Assembly: GCA_910591455.2 (NCBI GenBank)
Contig: OU342814.1
Coordinates: 22,801,893 to 22,865,892, forward strand
Length of the DNA stretch: 64,000 nt
From: Pholis gunnellus
Taxonomy: Eukaryota; Chordata; Actinopteri; Perciformes; Pholidae
Direction: 5' to 3'
In this document: in pieces, positions 1 to 12,570 of the stretch
Layout: each line of letters starts with the position of its first letter
Numbering within the stretch: the first letter of the stretch is position 1
Notes under the pieces: model-generated
What the model saw: the letters and a program-made list of their open reading frames with translations, nothing else
Database searches by the model: none
What the model was told of the DNA's origin: nothing
Translations under genes and position numbers: made by a program

Positions 1-1188
1 AGCTGTCTGCCTGGCAGCAGCAGTGTGGTAAAGCAGAACCAGCTAATCAGTCCCAAACTAATTTGCTCTAAAATAGCTTGACTTTAGCAGCGCTGCCTGT
101 CCCACGAAGCCGTTAACATCAGCTTACATGGAGCAGATTGATTTTTCCGGCCTGATTAATCTCACCTTGCCTGTGATTGGTGCTGTTGATTGACTGCTCG
201 GTGATTTCCCAGACTGTTTCTGGTGGCTGTGATTGCCAGGCCCTGTTGTGTTGGCAGAGGTTCCATCCGAACACAGATTAGGGAAGAGGACTCAAAGAAA
301 ATACATGTCTTTACCTCCAAATAAAAGAAAACAGACTGATTACAACTTACTCCATGTTTATTTTCTTTGTTGGTATGTTTTCTGCAAACACTGGTGGATA
401 GTGGGCTGTTACAGAAACCAAATCTTTCTCCACAAACTTATGTTTATATATGACGAAATAGTTTTCCCAATTACATTGTGGTGACACATACTCTCTGGCT
501 GGATTACGTTGTTCACAGGAGCCAATAAGATGCTACACTGATCCTCTGCACGGGGAGGTGGACGGCATCCTTCACCTTCACATCCGAGTCGGGGGTTTGC
601 ATCACGCTCCCCGTCTGTGGTCAGGTTTTTGGGAAAGATCACGGTTTCCGTTAAACGTTAAGAAAAACAGAGGTTGAGTACGAAGAATCAAAAGGAAGAA
701 CCCGAACGCAGACAGTCGAGAAGAGTTAAGATTCAAACGCTTACAGGGGTCAAATGTCCAAACAGAAGTACGTGATTATCAAGGGTCACCTCACACTGCA
801 GCTTGATCCTCACGATGTCACGAGATCACGTGAGAATCACAGGATCAGTCGTCGCTTTGGCTTAAAGTAAGTACGACGCGACCTTATTTGAGATCAAATA
901 AGTCGATGTTGTCTTTTGGTTTCAAACGGGGCACGAACAGCAGCCTCCATTAATGCACCCGGACTTTCTCCTCCTCACACGAACTTCACATAGTCGTGTT
1001 ACAATAAAAACAGATGTAATTGGGGAGAACATTTGTTTCCCTTGAGATATAAGTACCGATGCAGTTTTGTTGTACGGGAACTGAATTGTTAGGAGACCAG
1101 GCTGCCTTGTTATGGCACTTAGTTGTTTTTATAAATGAGGAACATGAACATCCAGTAGCCTACTTATGAGCACACAGTTGAGGAAAAT

Positions 1189-1189
<1 letters not shown>

Positions 1190-1243
<54 letters not shown>
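1190..1243. repeat. (GA)n microsatellite
   Basis: An uninterrupted AG/GA dinucleotide run of about 54 bases. The minus-strand Leu-Ser frame across it is a repeat artefact. Confidence 0.95.
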
Positions 1244-1246
<3 letters not shown>

Positions 1247-1901
1247 GTGATAGTGCAGATGATTATGGAGGAAACACGTCTGCTCTCTGTGAAACCTGGT
1301 GAGACAGACGACTGGAGGTGATTCCAAACATGTAAACAAGTGTCTGTGAGGGTGTAAAATCACATCACGCCCTCAACCTCACACACACACACACACACAC
1401 TAACAGATGGCAGGTGCTGTGGAGATTTGTGTTATTAATTCAGTCCCATACGTTGTAGGTTTAACAGGTTCTGCTCGCCAATAAATCACAGCCCCAATTT
1501 CCTGTGAAGCGAAACAATGCTTGCAAGAAATGTATCGTGAGGATTTGTTGTAAATACTTTGTTTTTTTCATGCAACACATGTATTTGTAATGACTCGTGT
1601 TGAGCAGCTTGTTGTCGTCTTTGTTTCCTTTCTAAAATGAATTCTCCACCTCTATAGAAAAGGGGCAACTTGAGAATTACTGATGGCACATTCAACTTCA
1701 GTCTGGTTCGGTTTACACAGTTCTATCATTTACAGATTAGGCACCTCCGACATGCTATATATAACATTATGTAACCCTGATAAACTCTGGGTCACAGAGT
1801 ACACAAAATGCAAAAAGTACCACTGATTGTCTAATCATTTATTTGGACTTGTGTACTATTTGGAAATATTATCATTAGCATTCTCATAAATAATTTGATA
1901 T

Positions 1902-2339
1902 TTGGCCATTAAAGCTGCGTTCTCTCCAAGCAGCTCCTTTCAGTTTGCTCCATTACACGTTAGAAAAGTTATTTTTCACGTTTCCATTAGCAAATGTTGT
2001 GGCTGGTACCAAGAGACCCACTTCATCATTAGCACCACCACCAGCTTAGCCAACGCTAGGATGTGGAGACTCGCCGTCTATAAATGGCCGTCTGCTGCCA
2101 TCAATAGCGACCACAAGTTTTACTTCACTCGGCCAAGATTTTCCAAAAAGAATGGCGGCGTACAACTGACAAAATGCAGACGTTCCTCTGTTTGGTTGCC
2201 GTTGAAGCAGTTTTCTAAGAGTCCCGCCTCCACTGAGCCGGTCCCATCTGCAGAGGAAGAGGAAGCTCCAGAAGAGACGAGCGCCTGGTACCAACAGCTA
2301 GAAACACAGCTTCAGCGTCATCTACCTCTGAATGGATGA
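1902..2339 (+). other. 145-codon open frame of unknown status
   Basis: A plus-strand frame of 145 codons with no detected splice partners. Its second half (after about residue 55) has protein-like composition, including an acidic cluster SAEEEEAPEETSAWYQQLE, and ends in a stop followed by AT-rich sequence. The first half looks random. It could be a fragment of a transposon or processed gene copy, the last exon of an unrecognised gene, or chance. I recognise no family. Confidence 0.2.
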
Positions 2340-5300
2340 ATATGAATCATTTATTATTGATCTGATTGATGCAGCTTTGGATAGTCGGTTATGTAAAAAG
2401 ATAGTTTACACACATGCCGGTTGTACTTTATATAATACCGGGAAAACAAACACATAAGAGAAAGTAAAATTGACCACAATCACTGCAACATCATTTACTG
2501 ACCTACAAGTTTGAGGCCAACAGTGTTACATTTTGTAAAATGTGTGAAAACCGATTCTTGACGCTTGTATGATCTGCTCTAATATCTGATTAGCATTAGT
2601 CCTTGGTAGAGACCAGTGAACCCTCGAGCCTGTTGGTTATAGAGTGAAAGGATTATCGTTATTATGCCATCAGGGGTTAACACGAACACACACACACCTG
2701 ATTATGATTACAGAAAACACACAAACACAGCTCATACATGGATGAATAAAACATAGAGTTGAGAGAAACCGTTAGCCCCAGTGCTGCAGCATTTAGCTAG
2801 CTAGCTAGCTAAATAGCCAGGATACAGGAAAGACATCTCTAGACAACTTCGCAAAAAACAAGATATGTCGGACAAAGAAGTGAAAGGATTTTGGACATCT
2901 CACATATCTTGAAGTGTTTGATCCATGCTTACATATACATACATTTTGCATTATTTCCTTCAGCTCACCTACAAGTCAAAACTGAAGTTGGTGGTTTTTT
3001 CTCGGTTTTCCTTTTACAAGATAATCCTGCTTTTATCTGCCGTATGTGTCATTTGTCGTCCTCACTCGAGGTAATAGGATGTATTTGTGCATGTGCCTCT
3101 TTTATCATGTTGTCAGCTCTCATGATTGCAGCTCTTTACCTGAGCGAATTAATAACCCGCGTTCCTGAGAGGGCTCCAGTAATAGATTTAATGGCGTGAA
3201 GTTGGGAGTCTCGCCCTCTTGTTTAGCCTGTGGAGGGAGGCTGCTGTTGGTGCCGCTAAATGATCAATTTAAAAAGGGGGGAAGAAACGCTATTCAATCA
3301 GCAGATTGGCCTTTCTCGATAAATCTCATTACCTCGGGAACACGCCATTCCCCCCGTCGCTCATCAAGACAAAATGTCACAGAAAAATGTCACCTTTGCT
3401 CCGAGCGGAGAGAATTCATATGAGCGCATGAAAAGGTTCAGCACCCAGAAGCCTCCTGTTCACCGAGCTTGAACGGCTGTTTTTCATTCTCTCTCACCCG
3501 AACAGTAGAGGGGAGTATATATATATCACACCGAACGCGTTTTAGGAAAACAAGCCTTTTGTGTGAAAAGCCTTGGAGGCAAAAACAGAAGTGTTGAGTT
3601 CATATTTTTGTTCAGTGCATGTACATTGAGCTGCAGACCTGCTGTGATGTTCGGCTGAAAGACGTCCCGGCGAGGTCAGCGGAGTCAGAGCAGATCTTCT
3701 TCTTCCTACTCTCCAACCACAGAACCACATATCTGAGCCAAGGAGAAGCCGACCTATGATGCTCCCAACATGCCTCGCACGTGTACTCACCACCCTGGGT
3801 CACATCCTGGTAATCTGACAGATGCTGAAGGGGAGGAAACTCAGTTGAGAATACTTTCAGAGGAAGAGGATGAAAAAAAAAGGCCGTAGGGCATTTTACA
3901 GTTTGTTGTATTAAAATATATATAAATAAATATAAAAGAAAGAAAGTATGCTCTGTGTTGATCCTCCGGGTGTTTTTGCTCTTAAGCTTGAAAACCAGTT
4001 TTCACCTGCAGGGAGGGAATGAAAGTTTCAGAGATAAAGATCGTGCAAAAACTTTGAAACATTTCCTGAATACAAGAGCTAACAGTGGGTTGCTTTGAAA
4101 GAATTTGGAATAATGAGAGAAACGCCTGGATGCTGTGCTTTATTTGGCTTGCAAATACGGTCGCTCAAACAGAAATGACAATCCCGACATCGTCGTTCGT
4201 GCGGCCTGCTGGATTTACTCTCTGGAAGCGGCCCATGTGTCAGAAAGCTTGACTGCCAACAGCGTCGACATGAGAGGCAGGCCCGCTGCCTCCTCACAGG
4301 TGGTTCAAATGAAATCACGGACACATTCCACTGACCACACAATCTGTGATTTAACCGTTTAGACACCTGCCACATGGAGTAAATATCATTATAGTGAGAT
4401 TTGTCCCCAAAGAGGGAAAGAGAGAACACGAACAAGCTGGAATCCACAGCTGAGATGATGGGTGAGAATACAGTCCTGTTAAAAAGACACATTTAAGAGC
4501 TAAATAAATTCACCGGCATATTTCCTCTCAGTTTTCTCCAAAAGACTAATATTTAAGATATACTGAATAAACTACAGAGCCGTCGGACCCGATCAGTCAT
4601 GTAGTGCTGTTCTGTTCCCCGTATTCTAGGATCACAATCTTCGCTGTTTAGATTCAGGCTGTGATCGTAAATTAAGATCGTAGAAACTAAGTTGTTTTGA
4701 AGAGAGATGACTTTCTGTCTCAGGAAACTCATCGTAGGGAACCTGCAGGAGGCGGATGCCTGTTTGAATCTTTGCGTGTGGATTGCAGCTATGAGCATTA
4801 TGCTTCCTTCAGCACTCCGCTCTCATAAATATAAATATGTTTAAAGTAAATATGAACTGTGATACACAGTATCGCGAGGGTTCGTGAAATATAATATTGG
4901 TTTTGTGTACGGGGAACACACATTTTTTGCTCAACACAACTTTTTTAGGGGGTCGACATTACGTTACAAAACCAACTTTAAGTTTAGGAAAACCATCCCA
5001 AACGTTTAGGACACAAAACACTTTGGGACGCCCAGTGGTGAAACATTAAAGTCATGGTTGAAAGTCTTGTGTTTGTTGGGCCCATCCATCTCCGTCGCGT
5101 CCACCATCAGCGGTGTTGTCAATATTTAACACTGCATGACGAGCTCTCACTGTTGCACAGTCACATTGATGCATTTCATTGTCCGCCACAAGAAAGGATC
5201 CTTATTGACTTATATTTGCTTCGTTTCCGTGCCGAGCGACACACAAAAAAAGCATTCTTGTCTATGTACACGAAACCAATAGATTGCATTTCGTGACTAT

Positions 5301-5794
5301 TTCACGACCTGCTGTGATTCTGGTCTCACTCACACAGCCTGTAAACGAGACGGGATAGAGGGAGCAGCAAGCACCGGGTCCACGTTCCAGAGCGGCTCGG
5401 TTCAGGCAAGAGTTGCTGTAAAGCTCGCAACTCTGGCCGGGCCTAGTTTCAGACCGCATGAACATACGCTTGTAAAAGTATTCTAATCACTTCCTGTGTG
5501 CAAGACGTTTTCTAGGAGAATTTTAAACAGCAGGAAAGTGTATTTGAGAACATGAACATTCTCATTAGCCTCTCTGCGCTGTGGGATTCCCGACGAGCTG
5601 CCTGAAGGTAAAGAGAGACAGAACAACTGTAAACACAGGTGAAATAAATAAAACAACATGTTCGCCCCTTTGTTCTGATCGAGTCCATAAATAGGACAAA
5701 AAGAGCCCATAAATACTGAACGGGGCTGTGAAGCGGAGCGGCTTCCCGAGGGTTTCATCCAGCTGCTCGTCTTCCTCCCCGTCCGGTTTCAGCC

Positions 5795-6418
5795 GGTAAT
5801 ATTACTGTGTTTAAATACACAGAACTATTACTGTGTTTAAATACACGGTAATATTACTGTGTTTAAATACACGGTAATATTACTGTGTTTAAATACACGG
5901 TAATATTACTGTGTTTAAGTACACGGAACTATTACTGTGTTTAAATACACAGAACTATTACTGTGTTTAAATACACAGAACTATTACTGTGTTTAAATAC
6001 ACGGTAATATTACTGTGTTTAAATACACGGTAATATTACTGTGTTTAAGTACACGGAACTATTACTGTGTTTAAATACACAGAACTATTACTGTGTTTAA
6101 ATACACAGAACTATTACTGTGTTTAAATACACAGAACTATTACTGTGTTTAAATACACGGTAATATTACTGTGTTTAAGTACACGGAACTATTACTGTGT
6201 TTAAATACACGGAACTATTACTGTGTTTAAATACACGGAACTATTACTGTGTTTAAATACACGGAACTATTACTGTGTTTAAATACACGGAACTATTACT
6301 GTGTTTAAATACACGGTAATATTACTGTATTTAAATACACGGAACTATTACTGTGTTTAAATACACGGAACTATTACTGTGTTTAAATACACGGAACTAT
6401 TACTGTGTTTAAATACAC
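5795..6418. repeat. 26-bp minisatellite, 24 tandem copies with higher-order structure
   Basis: Exactly 24 back-to-back monomers of 26 bp. Each carries the core TTACTGTGTTTAAATACAC and differs mainly in its first six bases: GGTAAT (A), GGAACT (B) or AGAACT (C). A further A variant has AAGTAC in place of AAATAC (A*). Read in order they are A C A A A* B C C A A* B C C C A* B B B B B A B B B. The block A-A*-B-C-C (130 bp) occurs twice in a row, at 5873-6002 and 6003-6132. The core is nearly palindromic around TTTAAA. Confidence 0.97.
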
Positions 6419-7424
6419 GGTCATAATACCGTATATTTATATAAAGATTCTGTCCTCACTTCTTCAAAAGTCATTTTTCAGAGTTGATGTTGGACTATAG
6501 GTAAGAGTTGAGGTTAAAGAGTGGACAATGTACTATAATCAAGAAAAAAAATAATATTGTGTTTGTTGAATAAGAACAATCTAACTTCAATACCCTTTTA
6601 TGTAATTTTGAGATTTAAAAAGACTTTTAACACACTAGTTAAACAGCATTAACATAATAGTTTATAGTCCTCTCATAATATACAATTGTATTCATTGATT
6701 TGTTAAATATACATTTCTTCAGTGTTAAAAGTGTTTAGTTCAGTCTTTTAATAAACATTTGTTTTCAGTAGGAATATAAACACTTGACATCTTGCATGAA
6801 CCCAGAAGTGAACTGTTACTAGTAGAAGAACTCCAGATGTATCACAGCGGTGATTTCGCTGCTGTTCCTTCTCTCCTCCACCAGCACGAGGACATGAAAA
6901 CTCTGAGACCCTCATGGATCACACAGCGGCATCAGTGCCGTCTTTGACAAACGGCCTCGTCCTCACGGCGTCTCGTGTCAGGAGTTAGAAAGGTCGACGC
7001 TCGGCTGGAGGTTTACACAGCCCTGCAAGACTGGAGCGTCACAAGAAAGCTGCTTTTTGTTTAATTACAACACCATGAAAAAGATGGATGGTAGATAGAA
7101 ACCAATCAGCAACTGAACTTTATGAATTTGATGTCAATTTGAACCAGATTTCTTTTTAGTATGATATATATATTATGATATATATACATTTTGTTTAATA
7201 TTTTATTCTCATTATTATCTACTCAGGATCTTAATCTTTGCCAGTGTTTTGGTACATTTTGTAAAAAGAAAAAAATGTAATTAAATCTTTAGTAAAGAGG
7301 TAAAAATTCAACTCCAAAGTATGGTTTACATTTTGTACTACTTTGTCATTTGCAAGTGCCTTCATGATTTCAAGTGATGACTGTAAAAATAAATGTTATT
7401 TTTGTTATCTATCTTTTTTTAACA

Positions 7425-7545
<121 letters not shown>

Positions 7546-9189
7546 TACTTCCTTGGTGAAAGTTAAACCCTCTTCGCTCTCTGCCATCTCATCTCTGCCT
7601 CTGTTTGAGTAAAGCTCATCGCTGCAGACTTCTTTCAGCGGTCAGTCGCTTCCTTCTGTGGAGCCAAATATGAATTAGACTGAGAGCAGCAGACCGGCCG
7701 CGCTGACGGAACATAATTACAGTAAAAGGTCAACGGAGACCCAATCTGCTCTAATGATGGGATGGGAAGTGTTGGCCGGAGAGCGTCAGATTCTGGCAGA
7801 GACGGAGACGCAGCTGCCGGTCGTTACGGAGCCGTTAAAACCAGAACATTTACACTTCAGAACCTTTTGTTGTTTTACAGAAGAGCAGATGAACCCTTTA
7901 CTACTGTAATACATTACCGCTGATGCTCTGCTCCACGAACACGCTGCAGATGCTCTGCTGTTGATGTGAAGGATCTAAACAGATTTTATTGGCGGATAAT
8001 TGTTGGTACCAGAGAATAGTCACGAGACATCCTGTGAAAACGGTCATTTTCAATTTCATGAAATTCAAGTGACCCAGGTATTTAGAGGCTGCACATTTCT
8101 AAAGCTCCCTAATTAACATGTTATATGTCATTTGTTTAATCAATACATAAAATGCCATGTTGCTGGGGGTTATGTGTTGAGCTTTCTCTTGTCCAGGCAC
8201 AGCAACATTAACCAAAAAGCTTTTGTTGACCAAACCTAATTACAGACACATGAATCAGAAACAAGGAACAAAGACGGAGCGTCTTTTTCTCTCTGAACAT
8301 ATCCCTTGATTTCCCATAATTGGGATATTTGTTTTTCATTATCATTTGCACATCCACAAGAGGTTGATTCTCGGGGAAAACCTACTGAAGGTGTTTAACT
8401 GAAAGCCTCGTTGTTTTTCAGGTGAGACACATTGCAGAGTTCCCTGTCAGCGTATAGCTGTTAAAGCTGAACCGTAGTTGTGGAAACAGTGTAATAACAA
8501 GCGGAGGTCAACAGAATTGATGCAGCAGCAGGAGGGCAGGGAGTCATCAATAACTGAGAGATCATTTGTCACCTCGGCGGAATGGAGAGATAAAAATCCA
8601 GTCTGGAATATGTCAAAAAGCTTATCATGTAACAAAAGAAAGAGGTTTGTTCTTTTGCTGTGACAGTTTCAAACTCTTTCATTAATCTGATGAGTCATGA
8701 GTGAATCACTACCAGGTGACAAAATCAAAAGTGGATTTCCAATAAACACATAAAAATGGGATTTGTACGCAATTGGTGAAACATTGGTGAGCTTGTGTTT
8801 ATTTTGGAGGTTTGAGGTTGAATCAATATGAAATCCTTTCTGCTTCTACGCCCTCGTGTGTCACTGTCTGCGCCTTCTCTACCATAAACATACGATCACT
8901 CAATGTGCCTCAGAAAGCCCCTCTCTCTCTCTCTCTGCCTCTCCCTCAGACAGCAGGTACATTCATCATCCTCTTTCATGCAAACAGTACATTTGATTGA
9001 AATGGAGAAAAACAACCACCACCCGAAGAAATGTGAAGCTGTCCCGAGGTTCACCGGCTGGCGTCTGAGTGAGCAGGTGTGTGTGTGTGTGTGTGTCTGG
9101 GTTTCTGTCAGCCTGTTTTTGTAATCTATCTCTTGTGCTTCTCTTCATTTATAATCTCATAGACATGGAGGGATTACTGAACTGGTCTA

Positions 9190-9640
9190 TCGGTCACAGG
9201 GGCCAGGGGCCCAAAGTGTCAGAGGCCCCTCTAGCCTTAACCTGCTAAATGTAACTCAAAGAGACAGGAAGGGACTCAGGATCAGCACAAAGAGACCAAA
9301 ACAACTGCAAAGAGATTCACAGCAATGATGAAAAGGGGCAAAAGAAGCTTACAGAGACACAACATGACAACAAAGAGGCACAACACAACCACATAGTGAC
9401 TGTAAAAGACTACATAGAGATACAAAGAAGCTACAGAAAGACTCAAAATGACTTCAAAAGGACAGAAACCAACTACAAAGAGACACAAAATGACCACAGG
9501 ACACACAAAAGAAATACAAAGAGGTTCAAACCGACTACAAAAAGGGGCAAAACAACAACAAGACACAAGAAAAAACTTCACAACGATCAAAGAGACACAA
9601 AACCACAGAGAGACAACGATGAACTCTGTGTGTCTCCTGT
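9190..9640 (+). repeat. Dispersed degenerate tandem repeat, unit about 20 bp
   Basis: Many imperfect copies of a unit close to ACAAAGAGACACAAAATGAC lie in tandem, entered through a GGGGCCAGGGGCCC-like boundary near 9200. A second, shorter block of the same unit lies at about 62195-62300. The sharing of one degenerate unit 53 kb apart points to a dispersed repeat family rather than a local expansion. The Lys/Thr-rich and Val/Phe-rich frames across it are artefacts. Confidence 0.8.
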
Positions 9641-10589
9641 GTAGGAGGCAACTGTCTCTTCTCAGTCCAAACATGCCAAACATTGGTTTGTTTCTGCAAA
9701 CCTAAAAACTGCAAGATGATTTTTGGAAGATGCTATAATCACGTCTACAGTGCCTCTGTGGCTTTAAAGGCTAAATGTTTGCTCAAATCAGGGTTTGAGC
9801 GGATGTCCTCTCGTTCACCAGCAGGCCCTCACACATGGAGATCTGACTGAGTTCAGATGTTCAAATGTCTTTTTTTAAGACGTATTTCCAGCACCATGGC
9901 TGTTAAGAGGTCTTTTATAACATAAGAATAACTCAAATGCCCTGCGGGGAGAAATCAAAGGTCCAGCCAAAGTAAAAGCTTCTGAAATGTAACTGCAGAA
10001 AGAATAAGAAGCGTAAATCGTGCAATCGTCTCAGAGCAGATATCTTCAGTTTCCTGAATCCCACACACAAGAATAGCCAAAAATATTCCAGCGATCAGCC
10101 TGAGAAAACACAAGGGAACAAAGCAACTGGTGGACTGTCAAAGCATCCGTCTGTCTCTCCGACATCTGAAACGTTTCCACAGAAAAATAAAAAAAGAACT
10201 CCTCCTCTGTTCTTGCCAGCGTGGATTTTGGGCATTAACTCAAACAGTGATGTCTGGAAAATGTGACCTCCAAGGGTTCAGCCCACACCAAACTTCAAAA
10301 CCGTGATACAACTAAGCCCTGCAGATTGTGCTGAGAATTTAATGAGCCATTATAGATTCTGGACTTGGCTGGACAGACCACACAGTAAAGCTTTCGTTCT
10401 CTCTTCAGAACTTTATTTCTATGTCAAGCATATCTTATATCGGTGAGCTTCTTTAAATTCCCCTCGGGTCGTTGGATTCTCACATTTCAAGGGCTGGAAA
10501 CTGAATATTTGACTCTTTTGCCCCGATAAAAATGCTGTTGATAACATTTCAGCAACTAATTGAAATGACTGAATTAAACAGTCTTAATT

Positions 10590-10850
10590 TAATACTGATG
10601 CCTCTATATGACCTACATAAGTAGAAAAAGACCATCAGAGAGAAGATGGTCTATTTCTATAGAGTTATTCTTAAAGCTCGTCGTCGGAGCCACCGGGTCG
10701 GATTCTGGTGAAATCAGAAGAAATCATGCAGGTTCACCAGAAACCCCTTCAGCTCAGACTCCAGCGGGGCCTCCAGCAGAGACAGACCCAGATCCGGCTT
10801 CCGGACGGTGGTTGGATGATGTTGCCGCTGTGGAGAGCTGAGATCTGTGG
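10590..10850 (+). repeat. Dispersed repeat family X, copy 1
   Basis: Begins near ATACTGATGCCTCTATATGA and continues through CATCAGAGAGAAGATGGTC, a CACCGGGTCGGATTCTGGTG segment and TGCAGGTTCACCAGAAACC. The same sequence returns in reverse orientation at about 32530-32990, and a more diverged direct copy starts at 30775. Three copies within 22 kb identify a mobile or dispersed element of unknown class. No coding capacity is visible. Confidence 0.75.
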
Positions 10851-11567
10851 CAAGAAATTATTACATGTCGCTATCAGGGAGCTACCATGTCGCTCACCCC
10901 CTTTGTGAAGGCTCATTTCCACTCAGCATCATCCAGAAGCCAACAAATAGCCAGAAAACATGGAGATAGCTGGGGGGGGGGGGGGCCAGAGTCTGTGCCA
11001 CTGCCATTAAATAAAGTGAGAGTGAAGCTGAGAAAAGAGACACCAATTAGCTTGAAGAGCTGCATTGGAGTCCCATGCGGTGGTAAAGTGTGGAGCTCAA
11101 TATCCACCTCGGTGATGATGCTTTGTGGAGACGGAGCTGCCTGTAAGAGTCAGGGCTGGTGTCTGTGGAGCTAAATGACACTCAGCGAAGGAGGTGGAGC
11201 AAGTAGAGGTTTTCAAACTTGAACAAAATGAAAGGACCGTTTGATGTGTGTCCTAAAAAAACACACAGAACAGGATTTTTGTGTGTGCAGCGTTTAAGGT
11301 GTCCAAGGAGGAGACGTATCAGATATACAGAGCTGTGATGGAAACAAGCTGAGCCACACTGAACTGAGTCTCATCAGCTCTACTTTGTTTAGGTTTTACT
11401 TTTAGATTACGTTCTTATTTCAAGCCCAACCGTGATGTTTTTCCTCAAACTAACTGAGTGGTCTTGTTGCCTAAACATAAATGCAGCCTTTCACGGTAAT
11501 GGCACGGCGTAAAATGACATGCAAAAGGCCAAAAGTGAGTGTTCTTTATACGCCTTCCAGAAAAATA

Positions 11568-12400
11568 ATGGCATTATTAATTGACACTCACTCAGGGGAG
11601 AAAACGCATCCCCCTGCAGAGTCCCATTGAACCCCTCATCACTAAAACAGCACATGAGCAACAGTTATGTAGCAGTGTTGGATCTAATGATGGAGATACG
11701 CTTACAAATTGGAAGACTTTTTGGCAGTCAAAGGTAATAAATAATCATTCAACTGATCTTTTGAGGAGAAAAGGTGCCTGAGGCTGGTCCAAGTAAAACT
11801 AGATCACAAGTACCAACATTAGTCCACGAGTGAGATGGTTTCATGTAACAAACCTCAACACGGTGCCTTCATATTTTGCAGTGTAACGGTGCTGTGGGTT
11901 CTTCTCAAATAGGGTGAACTACAAACTTTCCCTTTGACTGATCTGCTTGTAAAAGTAAGTCCTCCTTTGCTGTCTCTTCTGTTTTGTTCCCACTGTTCTG
12001 AATGTCCACATTAACATGAAACAATGAAGGCATTATTAATTAACACTCGCTCAGGGAGGCATCACTAAAACACCACAGGAAGAACTGTGTTTCAAAAAAT
12101 AAATACTGGATCAAGTTAAATGAAGCATTCAAAATGATGGAGATACGGTTACAAATTGGAAGCAAATTTATACCTTTAAAAGACGTGAAGTCTCTCATGT
12201 CTTGTCAGTTGGCCTAATGTTGGTAGTTTTACCTGCTGACCTCTGGCAGGTTACCGTTTCTTCTCAAATCTGATTGAACCAGAAACTTCTCCTCTGCCTA
12301 ATCTATCTGTGAAAGTCATCCTCTGCTGTCTCTTCTCATTTGTTGCACTGTTTCTGAATTATGCACATTAACATGAAACACTGAACAATCTTCTTAAATG
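11568..12400 (+). repeat. Diverged tandem duplication of about 0.4 kb
   Basis: Two successive segments share landmarks in the same order: GCATTATTAATT plus ACACTC and CTCAGGG, then GATGGAGATACG followed by TTACAAATTGGAAG, then TTCTTCTCAAAT, then CTGCTTGTAAAAGT versus TATCTGTGAAAGT, then TGCTGTCTCTTCT and CACATTAACATGAAACA. The first copy spans about 11568-12025 and the second about 12026-12390. The copies differ by many substitutions and indels, so the duplication is old. No gene is contained in it. Confidence 0.75.
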
Positions 12401-12434
12401 TAAAATATGAAAGTTTCTGATAGTTATTTGTTTT

Positions 12435-12570
12435 ATTCATTTCAACCTTTATTTAACCAGGTCAATCCCGTTGAGATTATGGATCTCTTTTACGAGGGGG
12501 GGGGGGGGGGGGTCCTGTCCTGGCCAAGATGCCAGCGACAAACTTTCACCACAATCAGACTTCTTTTTGC
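12435..12570 (+). repeat. Teleost dispersed repeat fragment with poly-G tract
   Basis: The segment around CCTTTATTTAACCAGGTCAA and GTTGAGATTATGGATCTC resembles a repeat seen very widely in fish genomes. A run of about 17 G (12496-12512) interrupts it before the TGGCCAAGATGCCAGC part. The family identification rests on memory of the consensus. Confidence 0.6.

Noticed and set aside
5795..6418. Possible CRISPR-like array because of regular repeats
   Set aside because: The repeats are directly adjacent with no spacers, and the genome is vertebrate; it is a minisatellite.
10608..10908. Two overlapping frames of 66-77 codons
   Set aside because: They lie in a dispersed repeat present three times in the window, and frames are not preserved among copies.
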